In this document: piece after piece, positions 13,314 to 18,374 of the stretch
Layout of the letters: each line of letters starts with the position of its first letter
How positions within the stretch are numbered: the stretch's first letter is position 1
From: JAGVSR01 sp046074825
GTDB taxonomy: Bacteria; Pseudomonadota; Alphaproteobacteria; Rhizobiales; Hyphomicrobiaceae
Assembly (NCBI GenBank): GCA_046074825.1
Contig: JBJTOZ010000119.1
Coordinates: forward strand, 1-18,374
Reading direction: 5' to 3'
Length of the DNA stretch: 18,374 nucleotides
Translations under genes and position numbers: made by a program
The notes under the pieces: model-generated
Seen by the model: the letters and a program-made list of their open reading frames with translations, nothing else
Databases searched by the model: none
Told to the model about the DNA's origin: nothing

Positions 13314-14558
13314 ATGACAACATCTCCTCATACAAGAACGCGCATTGATCTTCGAGCGATTGAAGATGCTGCTAAAACTCTTTCGGGGTCCATAGTTATG
13401 ACTCCTTTTGCAAAGAGCCGAACCCTATCAGATATTTTAGGAGCAAACATCTGGCTCAAGTTCGAGAACTTACAATTCACGGGAGCCTATAAAGAAAGGG
13501 GAGCGTTAAACCGACTGGCAGCTCTCTCTCCAACGGAGCGAAATGTTGGCGTGATAGCTATGTCCGCAGGGAATCATGCGCAGGGGGTTGCTTACCACGC
13601 AGGTCGACATAAAATTCCATCAACTATCGTGATGCCTTCAGGCACTCCTTCTGTAAAGGTGGAGAATACCCGCGCACTTGGGGCCGAGGTTATTCTTAAT
13701 GGATCTTCATTTGAAGAGAGCGCTCAACTGACGCTCAAAATTGCCCGCGAACGAGGTTTAACCTTCATTCATCCTTTTGATGATCCCCTAGTAATAGCAG
13801 GGCAAGGCACAATAGGCTTGGAGATGCTTCAAGCCGTTCCTGATCTTGATATTTTAGTTGTTCCGATTGGAGGTGGGGGATTGTTGTCTGGTGTTGGAAC
13901 AGCAGCGCGTGCCCTCAAACCCAAGATCCAATTGATTGGGGTTCAAACTAATCTTTACCCCTCAATGTATAATTTATTTAAAGACGCTTCTCTGCCGATT
14001 GGTGGAGATACTCTTGCCGAAGGAATTGCCGTTATTAACCCAGGAGAAATGACTTCTTCAATACTGAAAAATCTTATAGACGACATTCTTCTTGTAAGCG
14101 AACCGCAGATTGAACATGCTGTTTCGCTTCTTATTAATATAGAAAAAACTGTCGTTGAGGGGGCAGGGGCTGCAGGTCTTGCAGCAATTCTTTCAAATCC
14201 TCATCAATTTAAAGGAAAAAATATTGGCCTCATTCTTTGCGGAGGAAATATTGATCCAAGGCTGTTGGCCAGTGTGTTAACACGCGAACTTGCCCGCGAT
14301 GGGCGTTTGGCTCGACTAGCAATAGATATTCCTGATAAACCTGGACAATTGGCGCGCGTTGCGTCAGCGATTGGCGGGGTCGGAGCGAATATCGTCGAAG
14401 TCTATCATCAAAGAGTATTCACTGATCTTCCTGCCAAAGGAACTGAGCTTAACCTCGTGATAGAAACACGGGACAAATTACACCTCGAAAAAGCGCTCGA
14501 AGCCCTTCAATCGGCGGGCTATCGAGTTGCTCTTAAGAAATCAGGTTTTTCCTCTTAA
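13314..14558 (+). CDS. Threonine ammonia-lyase (PLP enzyme with C-terminal ACT domain)
   Basis: The enzyme deaminates threonine to 2-oxobutyrate and ammonia, either for isoleucine synthesis or for catabolism. The 414-residue protein has a fold-type II PLP domain: FTGAYKERGA with the PLP lysine (Lys60), SAGNHAQGVA (84-93), and the phosphate loop GGGGL (186-190). The LILCGGNID segment is near 306-313. A single ACT domain (about 334-408, beginning ARLAIDIPDKPGQLARV) suggests allosteric control by an amino acid. The length and single ACT match the IlvA/TdcB-like form common in alphaproteobacteria, shorter than the two-ACT E. coli IlvA. Serine dehydratase side activity is possible. The ATG at 13314 has no visible Shine-Dalgarno sequence. 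It converges with the 2OG oxygenase gene. Confidence 0.93.
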   Translation: MTTSPHTRTRIDLRAIEDAAKTLSGSIVMTPFAKSRTLSDILGANIWLKFENLQFTGAYKERGALNRLAALSPTERNVGVIAMSAGNHAQGVAYHAGRHKIPSTIVMPSGTPSVKVENTRALGAEVILNGSSFEESAQLTLKIARERGLTFIHPFDDPLVIAGQGTIGLEMLQAVPDLDILVVPIGGGGLLSGVGTAARALKPKIQLIGVQTNLYPSMYNLFKDASLPIGGDTLAEGIAVINPGEMTSSILKNLIDDILLVSEPQIEHAVSLLINIEKTVVEGAGAAGLAAILSNPHQFKGKNIGLILCGGNIDPRLLASVLTRELARDGRLARLAIDIPDKPGQLARVASAIGGVGANIVEVYHQRVFTDLPAKGTELNLVIETRDKLHLEKALEALQSAGYRVALKKSGFSS

Positions 14559-14596
14559 GCAAAGAGGCAGATTATCTTTTCAATCTAAATTGAAAA
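14551..14596. terminator. Two small hairpins between convergent genes
   Basis: CCTCTT/AAGAGG (14551-14556, 14562-14567) overlaps the threonine ammonia-lyase stop codon. TTTTCAAT/ATTGAAAA (14577-14584, 14589-14596, loop CTAA) follows. Both are perfect but short or A+T-rich, so terminator function is only plausible. The second lies just past the end of the convergent oxygenase gene. Confidence 0.35.
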
Positions 14597-14605
14597 TAGA
14601 AAGTT

Positions 14606-15337
14606 TCAGATTGATCGATCTGGATAAGCCAGTTGTTCCCTCGCTCGCCATTCTTTTGTAACATAATTAATGATGAGAGATTGGCGAATTCCTTCAATAT
14701 TCCGAGGTTCAAATCCATGATAGGAGATATCAGAGGGAATAAAAACGAACGCTGAGTTAGGAGCAAAGGGAGAACGGCCTACGTGTTTCTTGTTGATATC
14801 ATAAATATCCGTTCCTAGATTTGTATGTCGCGGATCTTTTGACAAATAAAGCAGCATTGTGAAAACTTTCACACCTAAATCTGTGTGGGGTTCAAGCCAG
14901 AAACCACCAGTATCTTGCGCATACTCTACACGAAGATAGCTGCCTTTGAGATTTGTTCCAAAAAAGTCTTCAAAGCGGCCTGTCAGGCGAGGATCCTGAA
15001 AGGCTTCATTAAAGGCGAGGCAAACAGGATAACGAAGCATATTGGGTTGGTCGAAATAATTTCGCGTAGCATTATGGAGTTCTCTTTTTCCAGATACCCC
15101 TGCAAGATCAGGAACAGGAAAGGGTAATGCAGAAATTGCATTCACCACTTCCTCAGGGAGACAATTGGTGAGGTTCCAATTAGGATATGGTGTTTTAGAA
15201 GCTTGTGAAGAGGATATGCTTTTCAGCATTTGCTGAATGATGGCTTCAGATGAAACCTTCGAGGAAACATTATCCCATTGCGCGAAAACATTAGAGTCAA
15301 AATCTACGCGTGCCTTAGCTGACTGAGAAACTTTCAT
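14606..15337 (-). CDS. 2-oxoglutarate/Fe(II)-dependent oxygenase family protein
   Basis: A 243-residue protein with the double-stranded beta-helix fold motifs of 2OG-Fe(II) oxygenases. Iron ligands are His151 and Asp153 in EPHTDLGVK and His207 in SDISYHGFEP, with Arg218 in GIRQSLIINYV positioned to bind 2-oxoglutarate. Between them lies GTDIYD and PNSAFVFIPS. The HTDLG...GIRQSLIINYV-TKEWRAREQLAYP pattern is shared by uncharacterised bacterial oxygenases; the substrate is unknown. A GGGGGGAAG stretch precedes the ATG, a good ribosome binding site. It is divergently arranged with the PhnN-like gene. Confidence 0.85.
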   Translation of the reverse strand: MKVSQSAKARVDFDSNVFAQWDNVSSKVSSEAIIQQMLKSISSSQASKTPYPNWNLTNCLPEEVVNAISALPFPVPDLAGVSGKRELHNATRNYFDQPNMLRYPVCLAFNEAFQDPRLTGRFEDFFGTNLKGSYLRVEYAQDTGGFWLEPHTDLGVKVFTMLLYLSKDPRHTNLGTDIYDINKKHVGRSPFAPNSAFVFIPSDISYHGFEPRNIEGIRQSLIINYVTKEWRAREQLAYPDRSI

Positions 15338-15370
15338 GATTTTCTTCCCCCCTTTAATTCAAGAAGATAA

Positions 15371-15393
15371 GGGTTACCCATAGACATTAACCC
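15371..15393. promoter_or_regulatory. Inverted repeat between divergent genes
   Basis: GGGTTA (15371-15376) and TAACCC (15388-15393), 11 nt apart, lie between the oxygenase start and the rightward frames. It is a possible operator; no regulator is known. Confidence 0.2.
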
Positions 15394-15410
15394 CTCATAA
15401 TCCCACTGCA

Positions 15411-15617
15411 ATGAATCAAGCTCTTTTCCTAATCATTCGAAACAGTCCTGACCAGCCCTCTAAATCTCAAACTTGGGGGCAGCGCATCAACCGTCTCGAA
15501 ATTCAAAAAGAATCAAGTATGTGTTACATCTTTGGTACGGCTTTTAAGAGGCGGACAAGTTATGACTTTGAACATCTTTTAAACATAATCTGCGACAGAG
15601 CAGAGGGCCCTCTTTAA
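15411..15617 (+). CDS. Unrecognised 68-codon ORF directly before the PhnN-like gene
   Basis: The frame begins with an ATG that has no Shine-Dalgarno sequence and ends in a TAA one base before the ATG of the next gene, which is the only argument for it. The predicted peptide is polar with no membrane segment, signal peptide or recognisable motif. I could not match it to a phosphonate-operon partner such as DUF1045. It may be non-coding. Confidence 0.2.
   Translation: MNQALFLIIRNSPDQPSKSQTWGQRINRLEIQKESSMCYIFGTAFKRRTSYDFEHLLNIICDRAEGPL
15602..15613. repeat. Perfect 12 bp palindrome AGAGGGCCCTCT
   Basis: The palindrome lies 5 bp before the PhnN-like start codon. Its purine arm is the only possible ribosome binding sequence for that gene. 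It could be an operator, or could fold only as a dimer, since there is no loop. Confidence 0.5.
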
Positions 15618-15618
15618 T

Positions 15619-16242
15619 ATGAGATCCACTTTTAAATCATGTGCTGATTCTAAGACATTAAGACACTCCTCTGTTACGAGCCTCACCCTCAGACCCTCTC
15701 AGCTTAAATTTCATAACCCACTAGGTGTTTTAGTTCTGCTGGCTGGAACTACCTCAGATGGGCAAGACTTGGTTATTGCGGCAGCGCGGAGGCGTTATTC
15801 AAATGATACTATGTTTGATTTTCCGAGCCGCATTTCAACCAAATCAAATGCGCATGATGCCGAACATATCGGTGTAGCTCGTAGTGTTTTTCACTCTATT
15901 GAAGCACAAAAAGGATTTGCAGTTGCATGGAAGCAAGACAATGTTTCTCATGGATTGACTGCAGGATCTTTGACAGCGCTTGAGGCCGGACGAATAGTTG
16001 TCCTTGCCGTTTCGTTTGAAGCAATTGCTTATTTCAGAGAAATATGGCCAAAGGTTGAAATCATTCAAATGGGAAGCGACCTAGACGGAGCGCGGCCTCA
16101 CACACGAGTTTGGAGATCCTCCTATTCTGCATCCCAATCTCCCTGTATTTCTCATTCGAGAAATATGGCACAGGCACTCCGTAATTTTCTTTCGCACCTC
16201 GATGGATTAAGGAAACAGCATCTTGTCTCTTTCTCGAAATAA
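15619..16242 (+). CDS. Degenerate PhnN-like (ribose 1,5-bisphosphate phosphokinase) protein lacking the P-loop lysine
   Basis: The 207-residue protein aligns along its length with PhnN, the guanylate-kinase-fold enzyme that makes PRPP in C-P lyase phosphonate catabolism. The blocks match: GVLVLLAG then DLVIAAARRRY, FDFPSRIST, AEHIGVARSVFHSIEAQKGFAVAW, HGLTAGSLTALEAGRIVVLAVS, and a C-terminal ISHSRNMAQALRNFLSHL. The nucleotide-binding loop, usually GPSGAGKD, is G-TTSDGQD (43-50), so the essential lysine is Gln49. The TR of the substrate motif is TK (74-75), and the late arginine-rich LAARGRE region is altered. The first 34 residues are an extra N-terminus. The frame is open for over 600 bases despite these losses. 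Either a pseudokinase with a new role or a gene early in decay; a working kinase is unlikely. No other phosphonate genes are in the window. Confidence 0.6.
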   Translation: MRSTFKSCADSKTLRHSSVTSLTLRPSQLKFHNPLGVLVLLAGTTSDGQDLVIAAARRRYSNDTMFDFPSRISTKSNAHDAEHIGVARSVFHSIEAQKGFAVAWKQDNVSHGLTAGSLTALEAGRIVVLAVSFEAIAYFREIWPKVEIIQMGSDLDGARPHTRVWRSSYSASQSPCISHSRNMAQALRNFLSHLDGLRKQHLVSFSK

Positions 16243-16261
16243 ATTCATTAATTCTGAAAAT

Positions 16262-16277
16262 GTTGAAATCCTTCAAC
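16262..16277. terminator. Small hairpin after the PhnN-like gene
   Basis: GTTGAA and TTCAAC form a perfect 6 bp stem with a 4 nt loop, 20 nt after the stop codon. No T-run follows directly. A second weak hairpin, TTTTGA/TCAAAA (16336-16341, 16346-16351), lies nearer the convergent gene. Confidence 0.25.
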
Positions 16278-16369
16278 TTAGCCGAGTGACTTTTAGATAA
16301 ATTTGCTTTTACATTTTTAAGATGTCGTCTCTTCTTTTTGATTTTTCAAAAGAGTATATTGCCCATTTT

Positions 16370-18067
16370 TTATTTTTTTTTCTTTTCTAGGCCCTTCAGA
16401 TGAAACTCTCTTAATGTTGTTTGGGGAGTTATGGCTTCAGGATCCAAGGCTAGACGAATGAGGCAAGGTTTTCGTGATCTGAGAGCTGTCGAAAAAGCCC
16501 CTTCAAAATCCTCTGTTGTGTTCACATTGAACCCAAGAGCACCGTAGCTTCTTGCAAATAAAGCAAAATCAGGATTGACAAGGCTCGTGCCGCAGACGCG
16601 TCCAGGGTATTCACTTTCTTGGTGCATGCGAATTGTTCCGAACATGCCATTATCAGCAATAATAATTATGATAGGTAGATTATATTGAATTGCGGTTCCA
16701 AGTTCCTGAGCGCTCATCTGAAAACATCCATCGCCTGCAAAAGCGACAACACAACGTTCAGGATAAAGAAGCTGAGCAGCAATGGCAGCGGGTAGTCCGT
16801 ATCCCATGGAGCCAGAGACGGGCGCAAGACTGGTGCCAAAACCTTTATAAGTAAAATAGCGATGGACAAACTGACTATAATTTCCAGCTCCACTCGCAAT
16901 AATAGCCGTTTCCGGAAGCCTTTCAGAAAGAGAGCGAATGATTTCACTCAATTGGACATGTCCTGGAGTTTTCAAGGGTCTTTGAGAAGTCTCAAAGGCT
17001 GTTCTTAAATCCCGCCTGTATGATTTCCAACGCAGGTTTTCTGGTGCTTTTATATTTTTTAATTGAGCTGCAAAACCAATCGTTGAACAAACCACCTCGC
17101 GTTGGATTTTTAGACATTCATTAGGATCCAGTCCTGAAGGGTGAACCTGAATTATGTTTTGGGAAGGTGAGGGCGCTTTGATATACTCCCATCGTCCCGT
17201 ATTAATTTCATCAAGTGGTACTCCGATCAAGAGAAGAAAGTCAGAAGTGCGAAGGGCAGTTGCGAGTTTTGTATCCATCTTGATACCAAGATGGCCGACA
17301 TAGGAAGGGTGTCGGTTATCGATATAATCTTGAGCTCTAAAAGCTGCCGCGACTGGAAGATCAAGACGGTGTGCAAAACTTTGGAGATCCTCTTGGGCTT
17401 TGTAAGACCATCCAGATCCGCCCACAACTACGAGGGGCTGCAAAGCAGTCGAAAGTTTTTGCTCTATTTCTAAAAGGATCTCTCTTGAAGGTTCGTCAGG
17501 TGAGTATTCCGTGCGAGCACAATCCCTGACATCTAAATTCTCTGACAAAATATTTTCAGGAAGTCCTACGACGACTGGTCCTCGTCTGCCCTGTAGAGAA
17601 AGAGCAAAAGCGCGTGAAAGAATGTCAGGAAGTTGCTCTATCTCATGAGCGATATCAACTTTTTTTGCTATGCTTTTGAAAAGATCTTTCACATTGCAGC
17701 TCTGGAACGCTTTTCTATTCAGAATATCTTGCGCAGGCAGGCCAACAAAAAGAATGAGAGGTGTTTCTGCTAGATAAGCAAGGTATACTCCAGCTACTGC
17801 ATTTGAAGCACCAGGCCCCTTAGTGACAAAGGCCACTCCAGGGCGCCCACTCAGGCGTCCCGTCGCTTCCGCCATCATGACAGCACTTCCTTCGTGCCGA
17901 CATATAATCGGTCTTATGGTGGGTCTATCAAAAAAGGCATCTAAGACCCCAAGAAAACTTTCACCAGGCACAAAAAACGCTGTAGGAACGCCTTGCACGA
18001 CAAGGGCATCGGCAACAATTTGCCCCCCTGTTCGCATAGGAACGCCGGTGTTTACAACGTCTGACAT
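16370..18067 (-). CDS. Thiamine diphosphate-binding enzyme, acetolactate synthase-like
   Basis: A 565-residue ThDP enzyme with the three-domain order of the acetolactate synthase/benzoylformate decarboxylase family: N-terminal Pyr domain (about 13-180) with the catalytic glutamate Glu59 in CRHEGSAVMMAEA, central domain (about 195-335), and C-terminal PP domain with GDGCFQM (445-451) and Asn473 of the metal-binding motif. ThDP-dependent enzymes of this group join or cleave 2-oxoacids. No regulatory small subunit gene (ilvN) is adjacent, and the protein differs from housekeeping IlvB, so true acetolactate synthase activity is not assured; other carboligases or decarboxylases are possible. The gene ends in a lysine run encoded by an A-rich stretch. 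A weak AGAAG ribosome site precedes the ATG. Convergent with the PhnN-like gene. Confidence 0.9.
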   Translation of the reverse strand: MSDVVNTGVPMRTGGQIVADALVVQGVPTAFFVPGESFLGVLDAFFDRPTIRPIICRHEGSAVMMAEATGRLSGRPGVAFVTKGPGASNAVAGVYLAYLAETPLILFVGLPAQDILNRKAFQSCNVKDLFKSIAKKVDIAHEIEQLPDILSRAFALSLQGRRGPVVVGLPENILSENLDVRDCARTEYSPDEPSREILLEIEQKLSTALQPLVVVGGSGWSYKAQEDLQSFAHRLDLPVAAAFRAQDYIDNRHPSYVGHLGIKMDTKLATALRTSDFLLLIGVPLDEINTGRWEYIKAPSPSQNIIQVHPSGLDPNECLKIQREVVCSTIGFAAQLKNIKAPENLRWKSYRRDLRTAFETSQRPLKTPGHVQLSEIIRSLSERLPETAIIASGAGNYSQFVHRYFTYKGFGTSLAPVSGSMGYGLPAAIAAQLLYPERCVVAFAGDGCFQMSAQELGTAIQYNLPIIIIIADNGMFGTIRMHQESEYPGRVCGTSLVNPDFALFARSYGALGFNVNTTEDFEGAFSTALRSRKPCLIRLALDPEAITPQTTLREFHLKGLEKKKK

Positions 18068-18192
18068 TCTTCTATTAAACTCGGCCCTGAGGGGTCATTT
18101 TTTTTGTCATAAAAATTTGAGAAGAGGTTTCTGATATCGTTGTTGACATGTAAGTTCTCTTTTCATGCAAAGATCTCTTGCACACGTAAAAT

Positions 18193-18222
18193 ATACTAAA
18201 TAGGGGGTCATTTAAGGGTCAA
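18193..18222 (-). promoter_or_regulatory. Candidate promoter of the ThDP enzyme gene with GGGTCA repeats
   Basis: On the minus strand TTGACC (18222-18217) and TAGTAT (18198-18193) are 18 nt apart. Two TGACCC copies lie at 18216-18221 and 18205-18210, exactly 11 bp apart, over the -35 and spacer. A third lies at 18092-18097 in the leader. The spacing suggests a regulator-binding site. Confidence 0.3.
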
Positions 18223-18239
18223 AACACATCACGGTATGG

Positions 18240-18374
18240 ATGGTTTTATTGGGATTAGAGAGGCTTTTTTCTAGTGCATATGGTCTGGAAATGAATTTAC
18301 TTTTTGACCTCACGTATGTTGTTCCTCTTGTTCCGTTCTATGCACCTCCGCAGACAAAAACACAAACCTTAGAT
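18240..18374 (+). CDS. Possible 5' end of a rightward gene (runs off window)
   Basis: An ATG at 18240 opens 45 codons with no stop before the window edge, and a second in-frame ATG is at 18291. The peptide begins MVLLGLERLFSSAYGLEMN and continues hydrophobic. There is no clear Shine-Dalgarno sequence. I do not recognise it, and the open stretch is short enough to be chance. Confidence 0.22.
   Translation, partial: MVLLGLERLFSSAYGLEMNLLFDLTYVVPLVPFYAPPQTKTQTLD

Larger units (their letters stand above)
18068..18374. other. 307 bp right-edge region upstream of the ThDP gene
   Basis: It holds the leader and candidate promoter of the leftward ThDP gene, an exact TTGACA (18143-18148) facing right without a good -10 at 17 nt, a rightward TATACT (18192-18197), and a short open frame running off the window. 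Confidence 0.45.

Noticed and set aside
14705..14716. GGTTCAAATCC-like sequence resembling a tRNA T-arm
   Set aside because: It lies inside the oxygenase coding sequence and no acceptor or anticodon stems can be formed around it.
16363..16386. Long T-rich run as a terminator for the PhnN-like gene
   Set aside because: It is the lysine-codon run and stop of the convergent ThDP gene, and no stable hairpin directly precedes it.

Overview
The window looks like an AT-rich alphaproteobacterial chromosome segment. The evidence is family-level: a DUF1289 gene next to a TIGR02281-type membrane aspartic protease, a PleC/DivJ-like histidine kinase core, a family-4-like uracil-DNA glycosylase with the alphaproteobacterial GFCFPG form, and a typical alphaproteobacterial Lrp. 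No IS element, phage gene, CRISPR array, tRNA or rRNA was found. Intergenic gaps of 300-420 bp, one gene broken by a stop codon and one enzyme that has lost its catalytic motif suggest a genome that is losing functions, as in host-associated lineages. That lifestyle is inference, and I cannot name the genus.

Layout. 1-4200, plus strand: the 3' end of a small membrane protein, a secreted DUF3300 protein with a long FKG/glycine repeat tail, then dusA overlapping a TauE/SafE exporter. 4200-8440, minus strand: phosphomannomutase/phosphoglucomutase, the protease-DUF1289 pair (2 nt apart), and a stand-alone membrane histidine kinase. 8440-10970, plus strand: a 424 bp gap with a possible structured RNA, then a glutathione S-transferase, an MBL-fold hydrolase and a uracil-DNA glycosylase gene interrupted by one in-frame TAA. 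11070-12903: Lrp/AsnC regulator, a strong bidirectional terminator, a 69-residue orphan protein with the best ribosome binding site in the window, and a beta-hydroxyacid dehydrogenase. 13314-18067: threonine ammonia-lyase with an ACT domain, a 2OG-Fe(II) oxygenase, a full-length PhnN homologue whose P-loop is destroyed, and an acetolactate-synthase-like ThDP enzyme.

How it fits together. There is no single large operon. The coupled units are dusA-tauE, DUF1289-protease and MBL-UDG. From 11 to 18 kb the genes lean towards amino acid and 2-oxoacid metabolism (Lrp, 3-hydroxyisobutyrate-dehydrogenase-like, threonine deaminase, ThDP enzyme), but they are not co-transcribed. I saw no obvious new multi-gene system. 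The most unusual items are the UDG gene stopped just before its fourth Fe-S cysteine, a heptamer tandem repeat across the MBL stop and UDG start, the PhnN-like pseudokinase, the leader of the 69-residue gene, and GGGTCA repeats over a candidate promoter of the ThDP gene.
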